The notes beneath the pieces were generated by a model. That model saw only the letters and a list, made by a program, of their open reading frames with translations. It was not told the origin of the DNA and searched no databases. A DNA stretch of 64,000 nucleotides from Pelomonas sp. BJYL3 (GTDB lineage Bacteria; Pseudomonadota; Gammaproteobacteria; Burkholderiales; Burkholderiaceae_C), in assembly GCF_027257975.1 (NCBI RefSeq), contig NZ_JANZKX010000003.1, positions 620,001-684,000 on the forward strand. The letters are read 5' to 3'. This document shows, one piece after another, positions 53,238 through 62,180 of this stretch. The position numbers were made by a program, and so were the translations under genes. The stretch's first letter is position 1; each line of letters opens with the position of its first letter.

Positions 53238-53344
53238 GGCGACAGGAGGGGGCGCGGTGGCGCGCGGTGGCGTTCTGGTGAAGCCCGCATTCTCGGTCAG
53301 GCGGCCGCCGCTTGACCCCGGTCATGCCCGGGGGCCTGCCCGGT

Positions 53345-53947
53345 TCAGCCGCGCTCGTCCCAGACCACGCCTTCCTCGGTGATCATGGCCTGCAGGGGCA
53401 CGTCGTGCGGCTCGGCCTTCAGCAGCGGCAGGAAGCCATGGGCATAGCCCACGCCTACCGTGGCAGGGCGCGGCTTCAGCGCCGCCAGCGTCCGGTCCAT
53501 GAAGCCGCCGCCATAGCCCAGGCGCAGGCCGCAGGGCCCGAAACCCACGCAGGGCACCACCAGCAGCTGGGGCTCGAAGACCTCGGTGTCCTTGGGCTTG
53601 GGGATGCCGTAGGCGTCCTCCTCCATGGGGCAGCCCGGGTACCAGACGTGGAAGCGCAGGGTGCCGTGCTCCTTGTCCACCACCGGCAGGCCGATGCGGC
53701 GATCCTCGTGGGCCTCGCTCCAGCGGTAGAGAGCCGGCAGCGGGTCGAACTCGCCCTTGATGGGCCAGTAGGCACCGATGGTCATCTCGCGGCGCGTCAC
53801 CAGCCAGACGCGCAGGACCTCCTGCAGATCGGCCGAGAGTTCGAGGCGATGGGGCAGGTCCAGGCGGTCCTGGATGAGCTTGCGGCGCAGCGCGACCTTG
53901 TCGTTCAAATCCACAGGCAAGACCCTTGCATGGCAGGAAGCCTGCAT
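53345..53947 (-). CDS. 5-formyltetrahydrofolate cyclo-ligase, copy 1
   Basis: ATP-dependent enzyme of 200 aa that returns 5-formyl-THF to the folate pool. Substrate motif is VVPCVGFGPCGLRLGYGGGF followed by MDRTL. The family block IGAYWPIKGEFDP is present, and an insertion with YPGCPMEEDAYGIPKPK is typical of the Burkholderiales type. It differs from copy 2 (56385-56963) in GYGGGFMDR versus GYGGGYYDR. The start is not certain; a Val codon near residue 9 could be used. Confidence 0.85.
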   Translation of the reverse strand: MQASCHARVLPVDLNDKVALRRKLIQDRLDLPHRLELSADLQEVLRVWLVTRREMTIGAYWPIKGEFDPLPALYRWSEAHEDRRIGLPVVDKEHGTLRFHVWYPGCPMEEDAYGIPKPKDTEVFEPQLLVVPCVGFGPCGLRLGYGGGFMDRTLAALKPRPATVGVGYAHGFLPLLKAEPHDVPLQAMITEEGVVWDERG

Positions 53948-54026
53948 CCTAGCCGGGGTCAGGCCTTGCTGCCAGCCTGATCGTCAGGGCGGTGGCTGCA
54001 GGGGCGCTTGCGCCTATCATGGGCCG

Positions 54027-54404
54027 ATGTCCAAGGAACTGCTCGACCACGCCCTGGAGCTGCTGGCGCCGCTGGGGCCCCTGCGCAGCCGCCGCATGTT
54101 CGGTGGCTGGGGCATCTATGTGGATGACCTCTTCATCGCCATCATCGCCTTCGACCAGCTCTTCCTGAAGGCGGACGACACCACCCTCCCCCGCTTCGAG
54201 GCCGCCGGCTGCCGGCGTTTCGAGTATGAGCGCGAGGGCAAGCTGGCCGGCCTGCGCTATTTCAGCCCGCCGGAGGACGCGATGGAGTCGCCAGCGCTGA
54301 TGCGGCCATGGGCGCAGCTGGCGGTGGAGGCGGCGTTGCGCGCGCGGCAGAAGCCGGCGACACGCAAGCCGAAGCCCTCCTCCTCAGCCAGCCGCAAGTA
54401 CTGA
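54027..54404 (+). CDS. TfoX N-terminal-domain protein
   Basis: Protein of 125 aa with the TfoX-N fold: LLAPLGPLRSRRMFGGWGIY, then VDDLFIAIIAFDQLFLKADD and FSPPEDAMESP. The TfoX C-terminal domain is missing, and the tail (RQKPATRKPKPSSSASRKY) is basic and probably disordered. Full-length TfoX/Sxy activates competence in some gamma-proteobacteria; short forms have no known role. Confidence 0.85.
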   Translation: MSKELLDHALELLAPLGPLRSRRMFGGWGIYVDDLFIAIIAFDQLFLKADDTTLPRFEAAGCRRFEYEREGKLAGLRYFSPPEDAMESPALMRPWAQLAVEAALRARQKPATRKPKPSSSASRKY

Positions 54405-54426
54405 GCGCCAGGCGATGGCGCGGTGC

Positions 54427-54894
54427 CTAGGCGCGCCGCACCTCGGCCAGCGCCACCAGCACCTCCTCTTCGCCATTCATGTAGAGGCGCTTGCCCTGGT
54501 GCGGGTAGTCGCAGACGTCCTGCTCCAGGTGGATGCGGGCGGCGAACATCAGGAGCGGCTCGCTGCCGCTGTTGTGGATGCTGTGCGCCTCACCCCGGGC
54601 CGCGAAGCCCAGGAAGTCCCCGGTGCGCAGCGGGTGCCACTGGTCCTCGATCAGCACCCGCCCCTCGCCGCTCAGCACATAGAAGCACTGCTCCTCGTAC
54701 AGGTGGCGGTGGTACTCGGCCGAGGAGCGACCGGGCGCCAGGCTCATCAGCTGGCAGCCCAGCTGCTCCATCCCGGTGGCCGCGGACAGGAAGCGGGCCT
54801 GGCGCACGGCCTGGGGATCCAGCAGGTGCGTCTTCTCCTGCACCGGCAGGGCCTCGATGGCCGCACGGCTCAACAGTGCGCGAGGCCCTGCCAT
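54427..54894 (-). CDS. Cupin-domain protein
   Basis: Protein of 155 aa with one cupin barrel. The first motif is AEYHRHLYEEQCFYVLSGEG, which retains two His and a Glu for metal binding. The second motif region is DFLGFAARGEAHSIHNSGSE. It lies 2 nt after the DUF2917 gene on the same strand and is probably co-transcribed with it. The reaction, if any, is unknown. Confidence 0.8.
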   Translation of the reverse strand: MAGPRALLSRAAIEALPVQEKTHLLDPQAVRQARFLSAATGMEQLGCQLMSLAPGRSSAEYHRHLYEEQCFYVLSGEGRVLIEDQWHPLRTGDFLGFAARGEAHSIHNSGSEPLLMFAARIHLEQDVCDYPHQGKRLYMNGEEEVLVALAEVRRA

Positions 54895-54896
54895 GA

Positions 54897-55256
54897 TCAG
54901 GCGATCACCAGGCCGTGGCTGCGCTGGTTGACCGTCACCGGGCGGCGCTGCACGTCAGGGCAGGCCAGAGGCGGCACCAGCAGCTGGAAGCGGGCCTGCG
55001 GCCAGGCTTCCAGGACCAGCTCGGCGCCCGAGGGCACGGTCAGGCTGTCCCCGGCTTCGAGCCAGACGTCCAGGGCCGGGCGGTTCAGGCGACCGTCACG
55101 GGTCAGCCAGACCCGGCCTTCCAGCACCTGCAGCTCGCGCGGGCCCGGGCCGATGGGCAGCTTCAGGGCCTCGCCCTGGGCCAGGCGCCAGTCGGCGCCG
55201 TGATCGGCGGCACGATGGATTGATGCGGATTCTGCGGCAGTGATTCGGCTGAACAT
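54897..55256 (-). CDS. DUF2917 family protein
   Basis: Protein of 119 aa. The family pattern shows as LQVLEGRVWLTRDGRLNRPA, then DVWLEAGDSLTVPSGAELVLE. This half-barrel, cupin-like family is common in Burkholderiales beside LysR genes. The chosen ATG (MFSRITAAESAS) drops an unconserved upstream stretch. It is divergent from a LysR gene and followed by a cupin gene. The role is unknown. Confidence 0.82.
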   Translation of the reverse strand: MFSRITAAESASIHRAADHGADWRLAQGEALKLPIGPGPRELQVLEGRVWLTRDGRLNRPALDVWLEAGDSLTVPSGAELVLEAWPQARFQLLVPPLACPDVQRRPVTVNQRSHGLVIA

Positions 55257-55388
55257 GGCTTTCCCCTCTGCTCCCGCTGGCCCTTGATTCAATGGAGGCC
55301 CGTAAAAATCGGGAACGTGGAGGGATACTAGGGTCTCCACTGATCAGCGTCCAATGAGATCATTGCGCCGTATTGATGCGTTTCAGTC

Positions 55389-56381
55389 ATGAATCCAAGC
55401 CGCCAACGCCCCCTTGCCATCGGCCCGCTGCGCGCCTTCGAGGCCGTCGCACGGCACCTGAGCTTCCGCGCCGCAGCCGAAGAGCTGCACCTGACGCAGT
55501 CAGCCATCAGCCGCCAGATCCGCTCGCTGGAGGAGGAGGTCGGCTGCCAGCTCCTGCTGCGCGGCACCCGGCATGTGGAGCTGAGCAGCCACGGCTCCCT
55601 GCTGCTGGGCACGGTCCGCGGGGTCCTGGACCGGCTGGACACCACGGTGCGGCAGATCCGCCAGAGCCAGGGGCGCAAGGTGGTCAACGTGACCACCTTC
55701 GCCTCCTTTGCCTCGCTGTGGCTGCTGCCGCGCCTGGAGGCTTTCCACCGCCTGCATCCGGACATGGACATCCGGGTCTCGGCCCATGACCAGATCATCG
55801 AGCTCGATGACAGCGAGATGGATCTGGCCCTGCGCTACGACACCACCAGCGAGATGCCGGTGGATGCCCAGCGCCTCTTCGGCGAGATCCTGACTCCCGT
55901 GGTCAGCCCCTGGCTGCTGCAGCAGGCGCAGCAGGGGCAGCTGCCGCCCCTGCGCCAGGCCAGCGACCTGGCCCTGCACACCCTGGCCGAGGAGGACGAC
56001 CAGCGCCCCTCGGGCGTCTACGTCAGCTGGCGGCGCTGGCTGGCCCAGCAGGGTCAGAAGGACCTGCAGCCGCGGCGCTGGATGTACCTCAACTTCACCT
56101 ACCAGCAGGTGCAGGCGGCGCTGTCAGGCCAGGCCGTGGCTCTGGCGCGGCTGGCCCTGGTGAGCGAGTCCCTGCAGCGCAAGGAGCTGGTGGAGCCCTT
56201 CGGCCCCACGGCCCGCATCGACGCGCCCTCCGCCTACTGGCTGGTGATCTCCCGCCAGGGCCGGCAGCGGCCCGAGGCGCTGGAGTTCGCGCGCTGGGTA
56301 CAGGAGCAGGCCGCACTCACCCGCGAGGCCATCGGCGACGGCCCGGTGGGCGAGAACGAAGAGGGCCTGGGCGGCGACTGA
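55389..56381 (+). CDS. LysR-family regulator (GcvA-like)
   Basis: Regulator of 330 aa. The N-terminal winged helix is AFEAVARHLSFRAAAEELHL with SAISRQIRSLEEEVGCQL. The effector domain has VTTFASFASLWLLPRLEAF and SEMDLALRYD, the GcvA-type pattern. It shares a 132-bp promoter region with the divergent DUF2917 gene, which is its likely target. It ends 3 nt before the convergent cyclo-ligase gene, with no room for a terminator between them. Confidence 0.9.
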   Translation: MNPSRQRPLAIGPLRAFEAVARHLSFRAAAEELHLTQSAISRQIRSLEEEVGCQLLLRGTRHVELSSHGSLLLGTVRGVLDRLDTTVRQIRQSQGRKVVNVTTFASFASLWLLPRLEAFHRLHPDMDIRVSAHDQIIELDDSEMDLALRYDTTSEMPVDAQRLFGEILTPVVSPWLLQQAQQGQLPPLRQASDLALHTLAEEDDQRPSGVYVSWRRWLAQQGQKDLQPRRWMYLNFTYQQVQAALSGQAVALARLALVSESLQRKELVEPFGPTARIDAPSAYWLVISRQGRQRPEALEFARWVQEQAALTREAIGDGPVGENEEGLGGD

Positions 56382-56384
56382 GGC

Positions 56385-56963
56385 TCAGGGCGCCAGCAGC
56401 GCCGACTCGGTCAGGATGACGGTCAGCGCCTGGTCATGGGGCTGCACGTCCAGCTCGATCGCCCCCAGCTGCCAGGCCAGGCCGACCGTCGTCACGCCGG
56501 GATGCGCCGCCAGCCAGCGGTCGTAGTAGCCGCCGCCATAGCCCAGGCGGTAGCCCGCCGGGCTGAAGCCCACGCAGGGCACCAGCAGCACATCCGGCAG
56601 GACCACGGCGCCTTCGCTGCTCGGGATGCCGCATTCGTCCTTGACGGCCGGCGGCTGCCCGTCCCAGCGGCGAAAGTCCATCTGGCGGTTCGCCTTGCGC
56701 GCAAAAGGCAGGGCCAGGGTGCAGTCCTCAAGGCCCTCAGCCGCCTGGAGCAGCGCAGCTGCGTTAAATTCGCCCTCGAGAGGCCAGTAAAGCCCCAGGC
56801 ACTGCGGCTCCAGCTGCGCCAGCAGGCTCAGCAGGCTCCGGCCCAGCTGTGCTTCGGCGTCGGCAAAGGCCGGCGAGGCGATGAATTCGCGGCGCTGCCG
56901 CAGCAGCTCTTTACGCAGACTTGCCCGATCGGGCGCGGCACTGGTCGTCACGGGACACCCCAT
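56385..56963 (-). CDS. 5-formyltetrahydrofolate cyclo-ligase, copy 2
   Basis: Protein of 192 aa. It has LRKELLRQRREFIASPAFA at the N-terminus, GLYWPLEGEFNAAALL, and the ATP/substrate motif VPCVGFSPAGYRLGYGGGYY followed by DRWL. It is closer to the general bacterial (YgfA) type than copy 1. The ATG used gives MGCPVTTSAAPDRAS; a GTG four codons in is an alternative. It is divergent from slt with only 12 nt between the start codons, and convergent with the LysR gene. Confidence 0.87.
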   Translation of the reverse strand: MGCPVTTSAAPDRASLRKELLRQRREFIASPAFADAEAQLGRSLLSLLAQLEPQCLGLYWPLEGEFNAAALLQAAEGLEDCTLALPFARKANRQMDFRRWDGQPPAVKDECGIPSSEGAVVLPDVLLVPCVGFSPAGYRLGYGGGYYDRWLAAHPGVTTVGLAWQLGAIELDVQPHDQALTVILTESALLAP

Positions 56964-56975
56964 CAAGGACACGCA

Positions 56976-59054
56976 TTGAACGCAGTATATGGAGCGCCCG
57001 GCGCAGCGCCGGGCCCATCGGGGACACGCAAGGGCGCGGGCCGCCTGCTCGGCTGGACGCTGGCCGGCCTGCTGGCCCTGGCCGGTGCCGAGGCCCGAAC
57101 GCAGACCATCCCCCTGCCCCTGAACACGCCGCAGACCGACCTGATCACCGAAGCGCGCGAGGCCCTCAAGACGCGGGACAAAAAACGCCTGCAGGCCGCC
57201 GCGCAGCAGGCCTACGCCAGCCAGCATCCCCTGGCCTCCTGGGTGGCCTACTGGGACTACGGCCAGCGCCTGAGCGAGCTGAGCCAGGCCGAGCTCGAGG
57301 ACTTCTACGCCCGCTTCCCCGGCACTTACGTGGAGGACCGCCTGCGCAACGACTGGCTGCTGGAGCTGGGGCGCCGCCGTGACTGGTCCAACTTCCAGCG
57401 CGAGCTGCCCCGCTTCAAGATGGCGGACGACCGCGAGGTGGTCTGCTACGGCCTGCTCGCCGAGCACAGCCAGGGCCGCGATGTCCACGAGCGCGCCCGC
57501 GCCGCCTGGCTCGCCCAGAAGGACGGCGACGACGGCTGCGCCGCGCTGGCCGCCACGCTGTTCGAGGCGCGCAAGTTCAGCGCGGCCGATGTCTGGACCA
57601 AGCTGCGCCTGTCCGTCGAGTACGCCCGCCCCCGCGCGATCCGCCAGGCCACCGAGCTGCTGCCCAAGCCCGTGCAGCAGGGCATCCAGGACGCCCTGGA
57701 GAACAACGCCCGCTTCATGGCACGCAAGGTCGCCGGCCTGGGCCGGTCGCAGGCCGAGCTCGCCACGCTGGGGCTGGTCAAGCTGGCGGGCAGTGACCCG
57801 GCCCAGGCCGCCGACGCCCTGCAGCAGCGCTGGGCCCAGGCCCTGCCCTCCGAGCTGGCCGCCTGGGCCTGGGCGCAGGTCGCCAAGCAATCGGCCTTCC
57901 GCCTCCAGCCCGAAGCGGCCGACTACGCCGAGCAGGCGCTCACGCTGCAGGGGCGCGCGCCCGCCCGCGACTGGAGCGAGGACAGCTGGGCCTGGATCGC
58001 CCGCGCGGCCCTGCGTGCCGACCAGGGCCGCGGCCGCCCGGCGCTCTTCAACGCGGCCCACGAGGCCCTGCAGGCCTTCGAGGCCAAGGAGCCCGTCTGG
58101 GCCTACTGGCGCGCCCGCCTGCAACTGAGCCAGGCCCCGGCGGGCACGGCGGGCGAAGCCCAGCGCCAGCAGGCGCGCGCCGCCCTGCAGGCCATCGCCA
58201 ACCCGCTGCATTTCTACGGCCAGCTGGCCGCCGAGGACCTGGGCCTGACCCTGCCCCTGCCGCCGGCACCGGCGCCGCTCACCCCGCATGAGCGCGGTGT
58301 CGCCTTCGCCCACGGCGGGCTCAACCGTGCCCTGGCGCTGATCAGCCTGGGGCTGCGCAACGAAGGCGTCAGGGAGTGGAACTTCAGCCTGCGCGGCATG
58401 AGCGACCGCGAGCTGCTGGCCGCGGCGCAGCTGGCCTGCGATCGGGAGGTCTGGGACCGCTGCATCAACAGCAGCGAGCGCACCCGCAGCGAGATCGACC
58501 TCAGCCAGCGCTTCCCCCAGCCCCTTGCCAAGGAGCTCGGCGCCAAGGCGGCCGAGGCGGGGCTGGACCTGCCTTATGTCTACGGTCTCATCCGGCAGGA
58601 ATCCCGCTTCATCCAGGATGCCCGCTCGCATGTGGGCGCCAGCGGCCTGATGCAGGTGATGCCGGCCACGGCCAAATGGACGGCCCGGAAGCTGGGCGTG
58701 GACTACCGCCCCGAATTCCTGACGGACCGTGACTTCAACCTGCGCATCGGTACCGGCTACCTGAAGCTGGTGCTGGACGACTTCGGTGGCGCCATGCCCC
58801 TGGCCGCCGCGGCCTACAACGCCGGTCCCAACCGCCCGCGCCGCTGGCGCGAGGGCCAGGTGCTGGACGCCTCGCTGTGGACCGAGAACGTCCCCTTCAA
58901 CGAGACCCGCGACTACGTGAAGAAGGTGCTGGCCAATGCCACGGTCTATGCACGCCTGATGGGTTCGCCCCGCAGCTCGCTGCGGGAACGCCTGGGCGCC
59001 ACCATCGGCCCGCGCGAGACCACGGCGCCTCAGGCCAACCAGGACCTGCCATGA
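56976..59054 (+). CDS. slt: Soluble lytic murein transglycosylase
   Basis: Periplasmic enzyme of about 692 aa that cleaves peptidoglycan to 1,6-anhydro-muropeptides. A hydrophobic export segment (RLLGWTLAGLLALAGAEA) is near the N-terminus. A long alpha-helical superhelix follows. The C-terminal GEWL-type catalytic domain has E542 in YGLIRQESRF, GASGLMQVMPATAKW and AAAYNAGPNR. No in-frame ATG fits; a TTG at 56976 with AAGGA 6 nt upstream is the best start. The start region is squeezed against the divergent cyclo-ligase gene. Confidence 0.9.
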   Translation: MNAVYGAPGAAPGPSGTRKGAGRLLGWTLAGLLALAGAEARTQTIPLPLNTPQTDLITEAREALKTRDKKRLQAAAQQAYASQHPLASWVAYWDYGQRLSELSQAELEDFYARFPGTYVEDRLRNDWLLELGRRRDWSNFQRELPRFKMADDREVVCYGLLAEHSQGRDVHERARAAWLAQKDGDDGCAALAATLFEARKFSAADVWTKLRLSVEYARPRAIRQATELLPKPVQQGIQDALENNARFMARKVAGLGRSQAELATLGLVKLAGSDPAQAADALQQRWAQALPSELAAWAWAQVAKQSAFRLQPEAADYAEQALTLQGRAPARDWSEDSWAWIARAALRADQGRGRPALFNAAHEALQAFEAKEPVWAYWRARLQLSQAPAGTAGEAQRQQARAALQAIANPLHFYGQLAAEDLGLTLPLPPAPAPLTPHERGVAFAHGGLNRALALISLGLRNEGVREWNFSLRGMSDRELLAAAQLACDREVWDRCINSSERTRSEIDLSQRFPQPLAKELGAKAAEAGLDLPYVYGLIRQESRFIQDARSHVGASGLMQVMPATAKWTARKLGVDYRPEFLTDRDFNLRIGTGYLKLVLDDFGGAMPLAAAAYNAGPNRPRRWREGQVLDASLWTENVPFNETRDYVKKVLANATVYARLMGSPRSSLRERLGATIGPRETTAPQANQDLP

Positions 59055-59106
59055 CCGGCGCATGCAGCGCGCCGGATCCTCGCCCGATGCTTGCCCCGAC
59101 ACCCCC

Positions 59107-60060
59107 ATGAAGACCACACCAGACCCGGACACTCGCCTGCTGATCTTCGGCGGCAGCGGCTTTGTCGGCCGCGCCCTCTGCCGCCAGCTGGTGGCGGCGG
59201 GATACGCCCGCATCACCGTGCCCACGCGCCATCGCGCGCATGCCAAGGCCTTGAGCGTGCTGCCCGGGGTCACGGTGCTGGAGACTCGGCCGCTCGACGA
59301 CGACACCCTGCAGGCCCTGGTGGCGGGCGCGGAGGTGGTCGTCAACCTGATCGCCATCCTGCAGGGGAGCGAGGCCGCCTTCGAGGCCACGCATGTGCAC
59401 TGGCCCCGGCGCCTGGTGCAGGCCTGCGAGGCCGCGGGCGGGCGGCGCCTGGTGCATGTCAGCGCCCTGGGCGTGGCCGAGGACGCGCCCTCGCGCTACC
59501 TGCGCTCCAAGGCCCGGGGTGAAGCCGTGATCCGCGCCAGCGGCCTGGACTGGCGGCTGCTGCGGCCCTCGGTGATCTTCGGTGCAGAGGACCGCTTCCT
59601 GAACCTCTTCGCCGAGCTGCAGCAGGTCTTGCCGGTCCTGCCCCTGGCCGGCGCGACGGCGCAGTTCCAGCCCGTGTGGGTAGAGGACGTCGCCGCGGCC
59701 CTGGGTCAGCTGATCGTGAGGCCCGAGGCCGCGGGCCAGGTCTTCGAGGCCGCCGGCCCGCAGGTGCTGAGCCTTCGCGAGCTGGTGCAGCTGGCGGGGC
59801 AGCTGCTGAGCCGCCCTCGCCCCATCGTGCCCCTGCCGCACGCGCTGGCCTGGCTGCAGGCCCTGTTCATGGAATGCATGCCGGGCGAGCCGATGATGTC
59901 GCGCGACAACCTGGCCTCGATGCGGGTGCCCAACGTCGCCAGCGGCCTGCTGCCCGGGCTGGCGGAGCTGGGCCTGCGGCCGCGCAGCGTGACCGGCGTG
60001 CTGGACGTCCTGCCGCGGGCACTGCGCCTGGACGACTGGCGCCGGCGCTTGCGGGGCTGA
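59107..60060 (+). CDS. NDUFA9-like SDR-family protein
   Basis: NAD(P)-binding protein of 317 aa of the complex I NDUFA9/atypical SDR type. The nucleotide motif is FGGSGFVG at 14-21. HVSALGVAEDAPSRYLRSKA contains the YxxxK-like region, LRPSVIFGAEDRFLNLFAEL follows, and a C-terminal LPHALAWLQALFMECMPGEP is characteristic. The family is thought to bind NADPH or UDP-sugars or quinone-related substrates; bacterial roles are unsettled. It follows slt by 52 nt. Confidence 0.87.
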   Translation: MKTTPDPDTRLLIFGGSGFVGRALCRQLVAAGYARITVPTRHRAHAKALSVLPGVTVLETRPLDDDTLQALVAGAEVVVNLIAILQGSEAAFEATHVHWPRRLVQACEAAGGRRLVHVSALGVAEDAPSRYLRSKARGEAVIRASGLDWRLLRPSVIFGAEDRFLNLFAELQQVLPVLPLAGATAQFQPVWVEDVAAALGQLIVRPEAAGQVFEAAGPQVLSLRELVQLAGQLLSRPRPIVPLPHALAWLQALFMECMPGEPMMSRDNLASMRVPNVASGLLPGLAELGLRPRSVTGVLDVLPRALRLDDWRRRLRG

Positions 60061-60204
60061 TCCTGCCTGCCCGCGCCAGCCGGTGGCCCTGCCCATACGC
60101 TGCGCGCATCAATCCCATGCCGATTTCTCAGCAGTGCTGCGCGGGTCATGCCGCTAAGCTTCAGCGTCCTGATTCCATGAACCCCTGAACTCTGAGGAAC
60201 GCCC

Positions 60205-60888
60205 ATGAAGCTGGTGATCGGCAACAAGAACTACTCGTCCTGGTCCATGCGGCCCTGGGTCCTGGCCAAGGGCCTGGGCATTCCCTTCGAGGAGGTCAAG
60301 CTGCGCTTCGACTTCAACGCCGGTTCGCCCTTCTACCAGGCGCTTGCCAGGCACACGCCGGCGGGCAAGGTGCCGGTGCTGGTGGAGGATGACGGCTTTG
60401 CCGTCTGGGACACGCTGGCCATCACGGAGTACCTGGCCGAGCGACATCCCGAAGCGGGCGTGTGGCCTGCCGATGCCCGCCAGCGTGCGCGCGCCCGCAG
60501 CCTCTGTGCCGAGATGCACTCGGGCTTCGGCAAGCTGCGCTCGCTGTGCCCCATGAACATCGAGGCGGCGCTGCAGGCCAAGGGCGCCGAGCTGCTGGCC
60601 AGCGAACCCGGCCTGGGCAAGGACCTCGCCCGCATCAGCGAGCTGCTGCAAGGCGCGCTGGCTGCAAGTGGCGGCCCCTTCCTGTTCGGCACCTTCTGCG
60701 CGGCCGACGCCTTCTACGCTCCGGTGGCCATGCGCATCCGCAGCTATGGGCTGCCGGTGCCACCCGTGGTCGGCGCCTACCTCGACCGCCTGGCCTCGGC
60801 GCCCGGCGTGCGCGAATGGATCACCGATGCCCTGGCCGAGCACGACTTCATCGCGGACGACGAGCCCTACCGCACGGCACCGGCCTGA
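60205..60888 (+). CDS. Glutathione S-transferase
   Basis: Protein of 227 aa. The thioredoxin-like domain begins KLVIGNKNYSSWSMRPWVLA with the active-site Ser. TPAGKVPVLVEDD carries the cis-Pro, and AVWDTLAITEYLAERHP is the glutathione-contact region. A C-terminal helical domain follows (PFLFGTFCAADAFYAPVAMR). GAGGAACG upstream serves as the ribosome site. Likely detoxification; substrate unknown. Confidence 0.9.
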   Translation: MKLVIGNKNYSSWSMRPWVLAKGLGIPFEEVKLRFDFNAGSPFYQALARHTPAGKVPVLVEDDGFAVWDTLAITEYLAERHPEAGVWPADARQRARARSLCAEMHSGFGKLRSLCPMNIEAALQAKGAELLASEPGLGKDLARISELLQGALAASGGPFLFGTFCAADAFYAPVAMRIRSYGLPVPPVVGAYLDRLASAPGVREWITDALAEHDFIADDEPYRTAPA

Positions 60889-60944
60889 GCCCGCGCCGGG
60901 CGCCGCCAGGCCTCCGGCCGCGGGAGCGCGCCGGACGCCGCGAT

Positions 60945-62057
60945 TCAGCGCCGCAGCGGGTCCGCCTTGAGGCCGGAGGCGGCGAGCGCCTCGCCCCACT
61001 GCTGCTGCTGGCGTGCGAATTCCGCCCACTCGGCCGCAGCGCGCTCCTGGTGATGGGCCGCCGCGGCCGTCTCGCCCACGGCGGCAAAGATCTGCGCCAG
61101 GCGGGTGTGGGTGGCCGCGCGGTCGTCGACATCGCACAGCGGATCCAGCTCGACCGCGGCCTCCCGGGCCTGCTGCACGGCGGCCTCGGTCTCGTCGCAA
61201 TTCAGGCGGCACCAGGCGAGGTCGGACAGCAGGCTGCTGCCCAGGCGGGCCAGGCCGCGCGAGATGGCCAGGGGCAGGTGCTCCTCGTAGAGCGCCTTGG
61301 CCTGAGGGAAGTCCCCCTGGATGGCGAGGATCTGCGCCCGCAGCAGCGGGGTCAGCTCCGCCAGCACCGCGGCGCCGACGGCGGCGTCGTAGTGCTTGAC
61401 GGAGTCCACGCCCAGCAGCAGCTCGGGCGCCAGGGCGGCCGTGCTGGACAGCGCCTTCCAGCGCACCTGGGCCGTGCGCATCACGGCCATGTTGTACATG
61501 AGGGCCGAGATGGTGGCGTCGTCGCCATCGGCCGCGGCATAGGCGCGGGAGCGCTGGAACCAGGGCAGCGCCTGCTCCAGCTGGCCGGCGTACTGCCAGC
61601 ACACGCCCATCACCATGTGCACCCGGCCGCGGGCCACGTGGTGCTCCGGCGCGGCCACGCGCAGGCATTCGGCCGCATGGCTGAGCACCACCGGCAGGTC
61701 ATGCCGCACATAGGCCAGCTGCGTGAGCCAGGCATGGGCCAGGGCCTCGACCTCGGTCTGCCCGATGCTGCGGGAGATGCTCAGCGCGCGCTGGATCTTC
61801 TCCTGGGCGCTGCTGCCGAAGTCGGTGTAGTAGCTCATCAGGCCCTCGGCCAGATGGAGCCAGGCGCCCACCTCGGGATGCGGATGCTGGAAGGCCAGCT
61901 GGTGTAGCACGGTCAGCTGCTCGCGGGCCTCGTTGAGGGCGCCGTGGCGGGCCAGCAGGATGGCTCGCCGTGCCTTCAGGCAGGCCGCCGGCACCGGGCT
62001 CTTCGCCGCCGCGATGTCCTTGTCCAGCTGCTTGAGCAGGCGCGACTTGATCTCCAT
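60945..62057 (-). CDS. TPR-repeat protein of unknown function
   Basis: All-helical protein of 370 aa that looks like eight or so tetratricopeptide-like helix pairs, for example RAILLARHGALNEAREQLTV, HMVMGVCWQYAGQLEQALPW, RAQILAIQGDFPQAKALYEE and ARLAQIFAAVGETAAAA-like units near the end. There is no signal peptide and no catalytic motif. It could be a cytoplasmic scaffold or a sensor part of a regulator that has lost its output domain. Neighbours give no clue. Confidence 0.75.
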   Translation of the reverse strand: MEIKSRLLKQLDKDIAAAKSPVPAACLKARRAILLARHGALNEAREQLTVLHQLAFQHPHPEVGAWLHLAEGLMSYYTDFGSSAQEKIQRALSISRSIGQTEVEALAHAWLTQLAYVRHDLPVVLSHAAECLRVAAPEHHVARGRVHMVMGVCWQYAGQLEQALPWFQRSRAYAAADGDDATISALMYNMAVMRTAQVRWKALSSTAALAPELLLGVDSVKHYDAAVGAAVLAELTPLLRAQILAIQGDFPQAKALYEEHLPLAISRGLARLGSSLLSDLAWCRLNCDETEAAVQQAREAAVELDPLCDVDDRAATHTRLAQIFAAVGETAAAAHHQERAAAEWAEFARQQQQWGEALAASGLKADPLRR

Positions 62058-62180
62058 GCAAGACTCCCTCGCTTCGGCGCGCCATCCGGGCGCCAGGCGT
62101 ACCCCAGGGTCCGCCGGTTGATTCGATCCGGGTACAGCTTGCCAGACGGAGGGCCAGCGCGGGCCCGGTCTGGATCAATT

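Noticed and set aside
56385-59390. Very long minus-strand open frame (about 1001 codons)
   Set aside because: Only its last 192 residues match a family (cyclo-ligase). The rest is antisense to slt, which has strong domain support, and is low-complexity, as expected of a GC-rich shadow frame.
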